A stretch of DNA of 64,000 bases, from assembly GCA_019054805.1 (NCBI GenBank), contig JAHQIY010000003.1, positions 8,122,001 through 8,186,000 on the forward strand, given 5' to 3'. This DNA is from Brachionus manjavacas (Eukaryota; Rotifera; Eurotatoria; Ploima; Brachionidae). A program made the position numbers and the translations under genes. Positions 1 to 11,491 of this stretch are shown piece after piece (position 1 is the stretch's first letter; each line of letters begins with the position of its first letter). The notes under the pieces were generated by a model, which worked only from the letters and a program-made list of their open reading frames with translations, searched no databases and was not told the origin of the DNA.

Positions 1-1379
1 TAAAATGTAAAGCTAAATGCTGAAATAATATCATAATAATTTAAAAGAATAAATTGATGAAAATCAAAAATTCCTCTGAAAGTTAGAAAAATGAACTATA
101 ATGATTTGAATTTTTTAAATATATTAGAGATCTTTTTTAGGCCAGACATAAATTTTTTTGCGTTTGTATCAAAAAAAAATATTTTTATTCATCACAACTC
201 TGTATCTTTCACAGTTTTCGAACCTGACTAAAAATTTCATTAAAAACATTTACAAATTATATTTAATTTTTCAAATAAAAATGTTTTTGCGTCATTGCAT
301 ATTGACTATAGATTCATTAGAAACCTATTAAATTTATTTTTTAAAGTCTACCTTTTTTCGCTGCTAATTAACTTCAGAATATAAATATCTAGTTAAATAT
401 AAATAAAAATGATACATTTTTAAGATTTAATAATTCAAATTAAGATTTCTCAGACAAAGAAACGTTTGAAGGCTGAAAGTTTAGAGAGAAATCATGTTGA
501 CATAATATATTGCTAGAATAAACATTATCTACAACAATTTTTGGAATTTAATAAAAATTTAAACAAATTAAAAAAATCAAGTTTTTTCATTCAAAATTTC
601 AGTTAGCAGTAATAATTTTTTGAATATAATCTTTGAAAAAATAAGAGTGAAATGGAACTAGGTAGCGAATTAATTATTTAATCTCAGTTTATAAAAATTA
701 TGGATCCATAATTTTTTTCTAATAAATATTTTCCATGATAAATAAGTTTGAACGAACTTTTTATTATTTTAACCAATTTCTTTGCCTTCAAAATTCATGT
801 GGTTGATCTAAATACTCTAATTAATGATTTTATTTAATATCATTTAAATTCCTTACAGTTAGAGTTGAACCAATTTGAATTAGTGTTAAAAAGTTATCTG
901 AAAGTCGAATATAGTTATTTATTCAGCATCGAATTTTTTTAATGTTACCCCTTTTATGCGAAGTTCTAATAATTTTTACCTAAAAAATAGAAGCAATTCT
1001 AAAAGTAAGATCGCAATTAAAAAGAACTTTGATCGAATAGTCTGGTTCGGAATATTTATAAAAATATACGAGATTATTTGGCCTTTATTAATTATCTAGG
1101 AATAATTAAAAAATAATTCAAATCATCTTTTGAACAAGGCAATGTTTTTAATTTATTTAATAAAAATTCTTAATAGCATACACGCCCTATCATAGCATAA
1201 ACTAACTGGTTTTACTTTATCGTTTTCTCCTTAAATATTTTAGGCCCCAAAAATCAACAGTTTAGAAATTTTTTATCAAGAATTTTACGAGTTAAAGTGT
1301 ATTATTTATTAATTTTATATTAAGATATCTTTGAATACCATTGTTCTCGTCAAAAAGAAAAAAAAATATTATAGCAAAA
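1..1379. other. Gene-free AT-rich flank
   Basis: I see no coding exon, RNA gene or clear repeat here. It is AT-rich with many short homopolymer runs. It presumably holds the promoter of the gene that starts at 1380, but no core promoter motif stands out. Confidence 0.5.
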
Positions 1380-3157
1380 ATGCAATGTATTCCTCAACTT
1401 TACATCAGTGGAAATCACTATGAAGTCGGTCTGGCAATGGTAATTTTTTTTTTATTATTTAAGAGAAAAAATGACTTACTGACTTTTCGACCTCAAGTCT
1501 CACGAATTAATTCCCAAAGGCTTAAATTTAAAACAACCAAATTTCTATTTACTAATTTCAAATGCCTCCTGATATTTTAAGACAAGAAAACCTTTAATTT
1601 ATAAGAAAAAACATGATAAAAACAGATATTTTTTTAATTTTTAAGGGAAAAGAGTTCAAGGAAAAAATTGTTTTGTTCTTTGAAGAATTTAAAGAGTTCA
1701 AATTACTTATTCTACCATTTATTCAAACCGAAGAAGGACGAAAAATGATTAATGGATACTACAATTTAATTGTCAAGAATTATCCGTGGTATGTTGACGA
1801 AATGAGAGGAATATCAATCGGATCTGAAATTAATTTTAATTGGGTTTTTTAAATTAAAATTTTTTAATTAATAAAATTCAATAGTTTTGTTCAAGATAAT
1901 GGCTATAAATATTCGGGTTGAGCTGATGCATGTAGTGTCAAGCCAGAATGATGTAGAATTAAAGACCAAACGTGATCAAGAAACGCTAAAGGAATGCTCT
2001 GATTTTATGCTTTTTGACGAAGAAAATGTAAATTAACATATTTTTATATGAAATATCTTTATAGAAAATGTCAATACATTTTAAAAAAATTATTTTTAGA
2101 ATTTTATAATTCATAATGAAGATGCAGCCCCCTCTATTTACAAATCAGCTTATTTAGTAAGCTGTAAAATAACCTCAAGCGATTATCAGTAAGGATTTTT
2201 TCAAAATTTTATTTAGGTTTAAATTGTTATTTAGGGGAATAAATTCTCCAGAAGAGGAATTCACATGCTATTGTTATCCTGGTCATTTACCAGGTAATGC
2301 TTTTGGCTTCAATTCGGCAGGATTTGTATTCGGAGTAAATGCAACTTATCCGAAATTAATGGTCACCAATTCTTTTCGTAAGATTTAACTAGTTTTAGAA
2401 ACAAATTGAGTAATTTTTTTATCAAAGCTCGGCAAATTTTGAACCGATTGATGCTTTCAGCTAAAAATTTAAAAGAGCTGGAAAAAATTTTCTTGTCAGT
2501 GCCGTGCTCATATGGCTTCTGTATGAACATAGGCTATGTTGGTGATGACCAAAGAAGCATCGAAACTGACTGGAATTCAGAGTTTTTTAACGAAAACACA
2601 AAGATTTCAAACCAAATTGTCCCTCATCTATTTAACTATGAGATAGCTCCTGATGAAAAATCGGGAAACAAAGTTTCAAAGCATTGTGTTATTTCACCTA
2701 AAATGCTTTCAAGTGTCAACAATGAACATAATTTTTATACTTCTCACTATTACTATCATTTTAATCAGTAAGATATTAAAGAATAAAAAAAACTAAATTT
2801 TAAAATGCTACTTAGTTATGAAAGAATTGAAATTGAAGAAGTTTTGAATAAAAGCTCAAAGAGAAGGAAAGAAAGAATGGAGGAAATTGACGCACCTACG
2901 AATTTGAAAGATTTACTAGACATCTCTTCTGATACAGGTGATTCTAATTATCCGATTTTCAGAACTCCAAGAAAAAACGATCCGAGTGAACTCCAAACAA
3001 TTGCCACAGGTAAATTTGACATATGGAATTAAATTCTTTATAAAATCTAATCTTTTATTTTAAAGCGCTTTTTGATTTGAATAGAAAAACTCTTTCGATA
3101 TTTGTAAAAAAGCCATCTGATACTTATCAACCCTTGGTAAAAATTAGCATCATTTAA
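1380..3157 (+). CDS. Carcinine hydrolase / isopenicillin-N N-acyltransferase-like protein (tan family)
   Basis: Eight exons: 1380-1439, 1646-1843, 1896-2027, 2100-2188, 2235-2377, 2428-2767, 2816-3009, 3066-3157. Joined they give 415 residues with no internal stop. The family hydrolyses beta-alanyl amines (Drosophila tan: carcinine to histamine, N-beta-alanyl-dopamine to dopamine) and is made as a precursor that cleaves itself before a cysteine. Visible landmarks are GNHYEVGLAMG near the N-terminus, EFTCYCYPGHLPGNAFGFN (the Cys in this stretch is the expected nucleophile region), GFVFGVNATYPK, a PRQILNRL helix after the exon 5/6 join, HFNHYERI, and the C-terminal PIFRTPR...TALFDL block. Acceptors for exons 3 and 6 (TTCAAG, TCAAAG) were chosen because only they keep frame and give the family match. 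The start is the first ATG in frame. Intron 1 (206 nt) is long for this gene; the others are 46-72 nt. Substrate is inferred from family only. Confidence 0.86.
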
Positions 3158-3297
3158 TTATTGTTTGAATTAAAATTTTTTATTCTTATATTCTTAATTA
3201 AATAAATTATTATAAATAAAAAATATCTTAATAAAATATTTACAAAAATTAAATATCTTGATATAAAAAATCTTAATTGAACAGTATTAGGAATGAA

Positions 3298-3379
3298 GAC
3301 GAGGTGGCCGAGTGGTTAAGGCGATGGACTGCTAATCCATTGTGTTTTGCACGCGAGGGTTCGAATCCCTTCCTCGTCG
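3298..3379 (+). tRNA. tRNA-Ser(GCT)
   Basis: An 82-nt cloverleaf. The acceptor stem GACGAGG pairs with CCTCGTC, with G as discriminator base. The D-arm region is TGGCCGAGTGGTTAAGGC, which is also the internal A box. The anticodon loop CTGCTAA reads AGC/AGT serine codons. A long variable arm (TGTGTTTTGCACG) is typical of a serine tRNA. The T-arm GGTTCGAATCC is the B box. No intron and no CCA are encoded. It lies 140 nt after the tan-like gene on the same strand, with no sign of a functional link. Confidence 0.97.
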
Positions 3380-3889
3380 AATTTTTTGGCTTTAAAATTT
3401 GAAACTGAAATTTTTTTCATTTTTTAAATTCAAATATAAAATATCGGGATCAATATTGATAAAGATAAAAAAATGTCGAGCAAAGTTAATTGATGAACAA
3501 AAAGCTCAAAGAATAATAATGGGTAAAAAATTGGCCAAATTTGAAGACTAAACGAAAAATTTGAAAATTCTAAAATTTTTTGGTTTAAAATGAAAAATTA
3601 TTTTTTTTAATAAAAATTATTAAATTTAGTTTTAATATTATTGAATGAAATGTTAATATCGACAAAGTTTTCAAATGTATTTTTTAGATAGTTGCTTCAA
3701 ATCAATCAAATGTTTAAAATTCTAGAAAAAGAATTTTTCTACAATATTGGCTCTAATTTATTTTGCCCCGCACTTAAAACTAGAAAATGTATTTTTAATA
3801 AAAAAAAAATATTTTTAATCATTTATGAATTAATTTTTTTTTTCAATTTTTAACCCAGCATCTAAATTTGAATTTCAAAAATAAGTTTA
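3380..3889. other. Gene-free stretch
   Basis: AT-rich spacer after the tRNA gene. I see no exon or structured repeat. Confidence 0.45.
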
Positions 3890-4136
3890 TGACTAAATGT
3901 ATTATTGATGCCGCATCTAAATTCGATTTTCAGGAATTAATTGAATTTATTCGATTTTCGGCGTTTTCCACTGAGTTTTGGGTTTTAACGCGGCGTTAAA
4001 CACCAAAAATCTGCATTTTAATGCACGCATCAAAAGGGGGGAAAGTTTAACATGGGCGAGATGTAACGTGATGCTTGGGCTAAAACTTGAGTTTTGGTTT
4101 TTGGTGCACGCATCTCTTTGCAAGGGTATACGGTAG
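3890..4136. mobile_element. Right end of a piggyBac-like element (solo end)
   Basis: The segment from about 4052 to 4136 begins CATGGGCGAGATGTA and ends in TATACGGTA. This parallels the right terminal inverted repeat of the element at 27594-28520, which has CATGGGCGAGATGTA and ends in AATACGGTA. The sequence before it (GATGCCGCATCTAAATTCGA) also resembles the untranslated part of that element near 28190. No matching left end is present nearby, so I read it as a fragment. The assignment rests on similarity within this window only. Confidence 0.5.
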
Positions 4137-4149
4137 TTATTTAAAGGTT

Positions 4150-4330
4150 TAAATTTTAGGATTTGTGAAGTTCAGTACAAAAAAACAGAGAATTTGTAAA
4201 AAAATTGAGTAGTTTTATTTCTAAAAGTCTAAAATTAGTTCCGTGAATCCAACATGGTGCAACATTCATAGTTGCATCAACTGTCAATGTCTGCTAAATT
4301 TGCAGAGTTTAGCAGAAATTAATTTATAAT
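4150..4330. repeat. Dispersed repeat shared with 54225-54360
   Basis: In reverse complement this segment matches 54225-54360 over more than 100 bases. Shared blocks include ATGGTGCAACATTCA (inverted in the other copy), the CTCTGCAAATTT block, and AGTTCCGTGAAT against the matching ATTCACAGAACT. The copy at 54 kb is part of a fold-back structure; this one is a single arm. It is probably a non-autonomous DNA element of unknown family. Confidence 0.55.
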
Positions 4331-4480
4331 TTATTCTTCAATCTGAAATTGCATAAAATTTATGATTTTAATGATTTTGTTTAAAAATTTTTTAATGTCA
4401 AAAAAAAATAAACATAAAAGTCCAGAGGGTTTTTTTAAACACACTAACAATTTTGATTTATAAATATAAAAATATAAAAA

Positions 4481-5163
4481 ATGCCAAAAAGAGCTTCAGC
4501 TGTACGTCCATTGTAGTGGCTTACCAATGTGGACGATGTCGAATCTGGGTCTTGAGACGATTCTGACTATGATTTTGACGACGATGATTTTGAATCTGTA
4601 AATGAATCAATTGGTTCTGAGGATTTATCAGACGATGAATCTGAAGTAAACTGTGATGATGATATTGATGGCCAAGTTGAATGTGGAAGTGACCAAGAAG
4701 ACGCCTAAGGACAATCTTCAAATCTACAAATGATAGTGATGAAAAAAGTGCTAGAAAAATAATTAATTTTCATGAAAAAACTGTCCCTACTAGTTATGCT
4801 GCTTCAAGAGTTGATGGCACTTTTTTGTCAGCATTTTTAGCCATTTTTAATTTGACCATGGTCAAAATGGCACTCGAATGTACCTTTGTTTTTGCTCAGT
4901 CTGTTCATTTAGGCAGGAAGAGATACTAGCCTTCATTGGTGTTTTGCTCGCTAGAGCAGTTTTTTGTCCCGGTATACTAAGGAGATGTGGTCAATTGATA
5001 CCTATTATTTTATTACCGATTCGATAACAAAAAACTAGATTAGAGAGGGTAAAATCTGACAGCTTTTACATGGTTAGAGATTTATGGGAAAGACTAATTG
5101 AAAACTCAATAGCTTGTTACCGTCCGAGTCAATTCCTTACTGTTGATGAACAGTTTCTTAATT
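4481..5163 (+). pseudogene. piggyBac-type transposase remnant
   Basis: Conceptual translation needs several frame changes and meets stops, so this is dead. It starts ATG (MPKRASA), then runs through a very acidic N-terminus full of Asp, Glu and Ser, as is usual in piggyBac transposases. Further on it shows ILAFIGVLLARAVF, then WSIDTYYF, ERVKSDSF, VRDLWERLIENSIACYRPS and finally FLTVDEQFL. In piggyBac proteins the last block carries the first catalytic aspartate. The remainder of the catalytic core is absent; sequence after 5163 has no further match, so the copy is truncated at its 3' side. Confidence 0.75.
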
Positions 5164-5953
5164 TTTTTTTTTTCAATTTTTTTAAATTTAGTTATGTTTA
5201 AAGTTGAATCATATGACTTTAAAGTAAAAAGAGAATTTTAATACAAAAATGCAAAAATGAATTTGTATATTTACTATAGAATAAAACTTTTTTGGTAAAA
5301 AGAACTAAAATTTGACTTAATTATAATTTAATGGGCTTATACGATATAAAAAATTTGACCCTCAAAACTCTTAACATTAGTCAACCTTTTTAGACAAATG
5401 TTTGGCCTAAAATCTATTTTTTACATGTCTGGAATCCTAAAAGTTCTTAGACTTTTTAAAATTGAACAACTTAATTTTTTTTCCAAGATTTCTTTCATCA
5501 GTTCTATTGAGTTGAATTATTTATCATCACAAATATTTAAGTATTTATCCTTTAAAATCTCAAATAATTTTCATTGTTCTAACTTTCCTTTGAAAATGAT
5601 TTCAAGCGATTGTCGCAATTCACTAAAAATAATCTTGACTCAGTACTAACGAGTGTTGGTCGGCTGAAGTTGGACTTTCTTTTTAATTTTTTCCAAAACT
5701 TTAATTTCTATTTTACTTCTCCTCATGGATGCTAATTTGAATTAAATAAATAAATAATTATAAATGAGCTCATAGCGCATGTGATAATTTTAATGTTTGT
5801 CAAAAAAGACAAAATATTTTAAATATTCAAAATTTCCATGGCAACCAGAAAAAAAAATAAAAAATAAAAAAGAATTTTTTGAAAATTGAAGAATTCAAAA
5901 TTGTTCACATTCCATATAATTTCAAAAATTATTTGAAACAGATCGATTCGGAA
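5164..5953. other. Intergenic; possible retroposon tail near 5700-5765
   Basis: No gene is supported. Around 5715-5765 the sequence CTCATGGATGCTAATTTGAATT runs into an AAATAAATAAATAA tail, which looks like the 3' end of a LINE or SINE. The 5' end is not recognisable. An open frame at 5398-5649 has no recognisable features and I leave it out. The IFT80 frame is open upstream of its ATG from about 5880 but has no earlier ATG. Confidence 0.4.
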
Positions 5954-8900
5954 ATGCGATTTAAACTTACCTTACCCAAAGAATCAAAGCATTCGGAACC
6001 AATTAATTGTGTCGGATGGACCACTGCTGATGAGGTTTACTCAATAGGTGATGATCATTTGATTAACAAATCGAACTTAATAAATAACGAAGTTCAAAAA
6101 TTAACTGAGCTTTCGAGTGACGTGTTCCCCACTGATATGCACTGGTTTCCAAAAAGTATCGGTGGTTCAAAAAAAGTTGGAGTTCCAGATATTTTTGTAT
6201 TAGGAGCAGCTGATGGTATGACTAATTAAATAGATAAAAATAATTTTTTTATAATTTTATTTCAGGAAAATTTTTGATTTTGAGCAAGAATGGAAAAATT
6301 GAAAAAAGTGTTGAGGCTCATACTGGAGCTTGTATTTGCATCCGATGGAGCTATGATGGAACAATGATTGTTACCGGTGGAGAAGATGGCCAAGTAAAAC
6401 TCTGGTCTAAATCAGGAATGCTTCGATCTTCTTTATCACAAGCCAATGGTCCAATTTACTCTGTTGCTTGGTCTGCCGATAACGACTCAGTTCTTTTCTG
6501 CTCAGGGAAAACTTTAACCATCAAACCACTATCAGCCAGCTCTAAACAAAATACTGTAAGGAATTTTGATTTTATTTTTGTTTGGATTAAATTTTACAAA
6601 TTTAAAGTGGCGAGCTCATGATGGCATTATTTTAAAGTGTGACTGGAATCCTGTAAACAACCTAATAATCTCGGGAGGAGAAGATTGTAGGTACAAATTA
6701 TGGGACTCGTATGGTAGACAATTATACTCAAGCTATATGCACGAATACCCAATTACATGTCTTAATTGGGCCCCTGACGGGGAACTTTTTGCAGTTGGCT
6801 CATACAACACTCTTCGTTTAGCAGACAAACTTGGAGTAAATTTCTTGGTCTGGAGTTGCAAAATTTTTTACTAAAATTTTTTTAAGTGGTCGTATTCATT
6901 AGAGAAACCAAATATTGGAAGTGTATTTTCGATGAGTTGGTCAAGTGACAGTACCCAGATAGCGTGTGGCTGTGGCTCGGGTCAACTAGTTATTGGAAAT
7001 TTGATCGAAAGACGACTTGAGTGGAGACATTTTGAAATAACTTTAGCTGACTCTAAACAGATAAAAGTCAGAAATTGCGAAAATGATTCCAAAGAGGAGC
7101 TAGATTTGAAAGACCGTGTGATCAAAATGAGTGCTGGCTTTGGATATTTAATTGTTATTACACCTACTCAGTGCAATATTTATAGGTAAAAAATGTGTTT
7201 TTACGGACAAAATAACTAAAAAAATTTATCAGTGTAAAGAGCTTCAATACGCCTGCAATTACTGAGCTAAAGGAAGGAAGTGTAACTCTAATTGTTCAAA
7301 GCGAAAAGTAATTTCTCTAAAAAATGGTCAATTTTATTTTTGAATTTTTGCTTAAATTTAATCAAGATACTTCTTATTAATTGACGGTGCTGGTTTGTAT
7401 GTCTATTCATATGATGGACGTCTGGTTTCGACGCCAAAATGGCCCGCAATGAGAACAGAAATTTTAAATATAAACACTGTTTCGGTGTCGAATGATACAA
7501 TAGCTGTAAGAGATAGTGATCATAAAAGTAAGAAAAGGAAAAAAAAAAGTTTGAAAAATTTCAATTATTTTATTAAAGACGTGTATTTTTTTGAAATAAA
7601 TGGAAAATTAATTGGTGATGGAAAGCCCATGACTCATATGGTTGGTTTCAGTTTTGAATTTTATTAAATTTAACTTGAAAATTTAGAACGAAATCGTTGA
7701 ATTGGCTCTGGATCAAGCTGGAAATGCAAATGAAAGGAAATTGGCATTTGTTGATAAAAATAGAGATTTATTTTTATCAAATGTGCGTGTTATTGGAAAC
7801 AATCGAAAAATAAATAAGCTAGGTAAATAAAATATTAAAAAAGAAACAGTTTTTATTATTTCTTTCAAAAGGTGGAAATATTCAGAATTTTGTGTGGAAC
7901 GATGCTTATAACATGCTAGCCGGAATAGCTGATGCTAGATTCACTATTTGGTACTATCCGAACATTGTTTATGTAGATAAGAATCTTCTTCAAAGATCCA
8001 TTTATCAACGTGATTCAAGTGAATTCGGAAAAAATCCTTCTTTGGTCAGCTTTTTGGGAAACCATGTAACTATGCGAACTGCTGACGGCTCAAATATCCA
8101 CAGTGTTATTCCACCTTATGCAAGTGTTTTGCTTGCTTATATCTCCTCGAATAAATGGGAAGAAGCGCTTAAATTATGCAGATTTGTTAAAGTAATTTAT
8201 TTGTTTTTTCTCTAAATGAACTTAAATTAATTAAATTTCATTTCATATCCAGGATCAAAGTTTATGGGCCATTTTAGCAGGTGCTGCAATATATAATAAA
8301 GATTTAGATACAGCTTCTCATGCATATGCTGCCTTAAATGAGGTAAAAAACAAAATTATTTGCGTCTGATTTATTAATCAGTTATGGTTTTTTGACTAAC
8401 CTAATATCAGAATTCCTACTATGTTCACTAATTAACATTCTCTATTTTTTTTTTCTAAATTTTTAAAAAAGAAAATAATTTTGTGTAATCACTCAAAATA
8501 AAACCTAGCATCATCAGCTTGAAAAGGTCTGGTAGATAATAGAAATTTTAGAGGAGAGAGAAGAGAACAAACAGTGCAATTTAAATATAAATACGGGTTA
8601 AATCAAATAGATGTTTAATCTCTAATTTTGATAAAAAATATTAAACAGAAATATTTATTTTCAAAACTTAAAAGTAACTCTTAATAACTACGTTCAATCT
8701 AGTATATTAAGATTTTTAAATAACATTTTTTTTTAAGTATCGTAAATATCAAAAATTAAATCAAAATATGTGATTTAGGCTAGTATTTAAATGAGCATCT
8801 ATTAGTATAATTGGGTATTTAGCTAAAAATAAAATAATCAAGTATTTTAATGTTTATTTGAGGTCTATAAAAATAAAATAAGTGAATAAAAATTCATTTA

Positions 8901-10768
8901 GAGTATTAATTTATCTTAGTGATTAATTATTTAAATAAAAACAATCTAAATATTCAAATTAATGATTAGAAATTTTAAATTATTATATAACAAGGAAAAG
9001 AATAATCATTAAGTAAATAAATTAATAAATATATTATACAAAAAAAATGCTTGCGCCAGAATATTACAGCAGGAGGAAACCGATGTTGAGACGTAGATAA
9101 AAGTCCATGAATCTCAAAAGAAGAAAAGAAAAATGCCCACTTGGGAAATTATTCAAATATTTGACAACGCCGATGATGCATAAAAAAGTATAGGAAAGGA
9201 AGAGTCAAAATGCGCCAAATATGATACAACTATAACGATGCTAAATTTTCTTTTTTCTTTCATCTATTTAAATTCGATGTCTACTTATTTTCATGCTGAT
9301 TCTACTAACAAGCTTGTTAAGCGAGGGTTCCGTATACTAATTCCATCCTTTTGGATTAGTAGCAAGTTCAATTTTAAAAACGAAGGATTTTGAATTTTTG
9401 GTTTCAAGTGTTCGAATTTTCCTTATACTCAACAATAATTTTTATGTAATATTTTGCAACAACTTCCATTCTTTAAATGATGGTATTTGCTATTCATAAC
9501 TTTTCTCCAATAAAATATATATTGTCATTTCACAGTCGTTACATAATTTTCCAAGCGTATATTTTGAATTTTCATACATTTTCGATTTCTTCGCATTTTA
9601 AACTATAATATTAATTTTCTTTGGAAATGGTCTATATTTCTCGTGAATAAAGGAGTGGTAATATAACTCGATTTTAACCTAAAATTAAAATAAACGTTAA
9701 ATGATAACCAAAATTTGTCATTATTTATGAAAGGAATTTGAGAAAAATTTCAATATTAAAACTTTTATCAATTTGTCACCTAAATCATGTGAATACTCCG
9801 CAATTTAAATTTTATATATTTTTTGAATAATTTACTCAAGTTGGATTTAGGTGATAAATCAAATGTATCAACTGATAAAATAGACAGAACCAATTTTAAT
9901 TTTACAAAAAAGTTTTGAGACTGATTTATTTATTTTTAATTCATAAATGTAAATTCTAAATTTTTTTAATAACTTTTAAAAGATTATTTTGAGTTAATAC
10001 AAAAAGAATAATTAAAATTTTGAAGATTGATATTTTTTTCAAATTCAAAACTCTTTATGAATGCTAAAATATAAAAACTAAATCGGTACAAATTCCACTT
10101 TTTCATGGTTGACTCTTTATTTTTTCTCTATATTCTCAAAAAACGATCCATTATTTAATTTAATTTACATTTTACTTTTAAAATTTTTAGATTTTATTTA
10201 CTATATATATGCAATTTTTAAAAAAATTTAAAAATCAAAAACTTAATATTTTGATTTTTTTTTAAGATTGATAAAGTGGAGTATATAGAGTACATAAAAG
10301 AATCACCAAACAAAGACATCAGGAATGCTGAAACAGCTTTATTGTGTGGTAACTTTCAAGATGCTGAAGCTATTTTACTGCAGTCGGGTTTGATTTTTCG
10401 AGCCATAATGCTCAATTTATACCAATATAATTGGGAAAGGTAAATAAGCTAAATTTATTTTTTTTAATTTTCTAATTTTTAATTCAAAGAGCATTAGAAT
10501 TGGCTGTCAAATATCAAAGCTATATTGAAATAGTCATTGGCTTCAGGCAACGATATTTAGAGGAATATGAGAAAAAAGAGACATTAAAAATGTTTTTAAA
10601 ATACAGAAAAGAAGTAAAAAAAACATCCATCTAGAGAAAATAAAATACAAATCTTTTTTCATTTAGGTTGATGTTGATATGGATCTAATTTCAGCAATGA
10701 TTGAGAAGGAATTTATAAAAGAAAGAGAAAGGCCTAGTGAGTCCAATTCTTTGGCCAGAAAATACTAA
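5954..10768 (+). CDS. IFT80: Intraflagellar transport protein 80 (IFT80)
   Basis: Thirteen exons: 5954-6215, 6266-6555, 6608-6835, 6887-7185, 7233-7307, 7367-7527, 7579-7640, 7687-7822, 7872-8191, 8253-8342, 10267-10439, 10490-10613, 10667-10768. All joins are GT...AG, and the sum is 2322 nt, giving 773 residues; vertebrate IFT80 is of almost the same length. IFT80 is a subunit of the IFT-B train that carries cargo along ciliary microtubules. The start was set at MRFKL...[12 protein letters not shown], the usual family N-terminus. WD repeats fill the first half ([59 protein letters not shown]). The middle has GKPMTH...[23 protein letters not shown], and the C-terminus has helical repeats ([20 protein letters not shown]). 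Introns are 45-61 nt except intron 10, which is 1.9 kb. An AATAAA overlaps the stop at 10768. No lesion is seen; the gene looks functional. Confidence 0.95.
8343..10266 (+). other. Long tenth intron of IFT80
   Basis: This 1924-nt intron is about 35 times longer than the others in the gene. It starts GTAAAAAAC and ends with a T-rich tract and TTTAAG. Around 9045-9240 the base composition rises and a broken frame reads [15 protein letters not shown], which looks like decayed transposon coding sequence of unknown type. Near 9330-9362 there is a short hairpin (ACTAATTCCATCC...GGATTAGT). I suspect an old insertion expanded the intron, but cannot name it. Confidence 0.4.
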
Positions 10769-10773
10769 ATAAA

Positions 10774-11491
10774 TGTTTATTTTTAATTTAATCAAAATTT
10801 AAATGTTTTTTTTCTAATAAATAATTGTCAAATTAACTTCAAAAATTATTTTATAAAAGGAAACTGATATCAAAGTTAGAATCAAAAAACAATGAGTTTG
10901 AATAGAAAAATCAAATAAATGCCTTTTTAAATTTGACAAAAAAGCTTTGAGCATATTATCCTTATGAAATATCCTCTAGCTCAATGATTTATGATTTAAA
11001 AGATAGAATTTCGTTCATTATTGAAGAATATTTTTTGAATTCTTTAAATATTTTCAATTAATTAAGCCTAAATTTTATTAATTAGATCAATTGAATTGGA
11101 AATTTTAACAAAAAATTTAATTGCTAAGCCATTTTCCAAATCTTCAAGTGATTCAAAACAATTTTTTAGTGTCTTTGTTTAGTGTAATCCCGATCGGCAC
11201 GCTCTATAAAACATGATCAAGAGTAAATTTTGTCCATCTTCAACTGATCTTGAGTTCGATAAGAACACTTGGCATGTAGAGGAGTCTGTAATATGTGATA
11301 AAGTTTGTAAATTTACCCTCAGTCGATTTATCTTTAGAATAAATCTTTTTGCTTGATAAAAATCTGTCCAGATTATCTTTGATCGCAACTGGAGCACTTA
11401 TTTACTCTTTGAATTTCCTTTTACTTTCAAACTATTTATTTGTTTATATTTTATTTTATACTTTTAGAGTCATTTATTGTTATCAACAAAA
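10774..11491. other. Intergenic spacer
   Basis: AT-rich. Small open frames on either strand near 11180-11540 show no codon-use or family signal. It probably contains the promoter and 5' leader of the large gene starting at 11492. Confidence 0.4.

Noticed and set aside
2371-2430. A frameshift in the tan-like gene between exons 5 and 6
   Set aside because: The nearer AG sites break the frame, but the acceptor TCAAAG before 2428 restores it and gives the expected PRQILNRL block.
4521-4721. Minus-strand frame rich in His and Gln
   Set aside because: It is the antisense of the acidic (GAT/GAC/GAA) part of the piggyBac remnant.
5398-5649. 83-codon plus-strand frame as a gene
   Set aside because: It starts with an ATG, but it is Phe/Leu/Ser/Lys-rich as expected from AT-rich random sequence, and no splice or family support exists.
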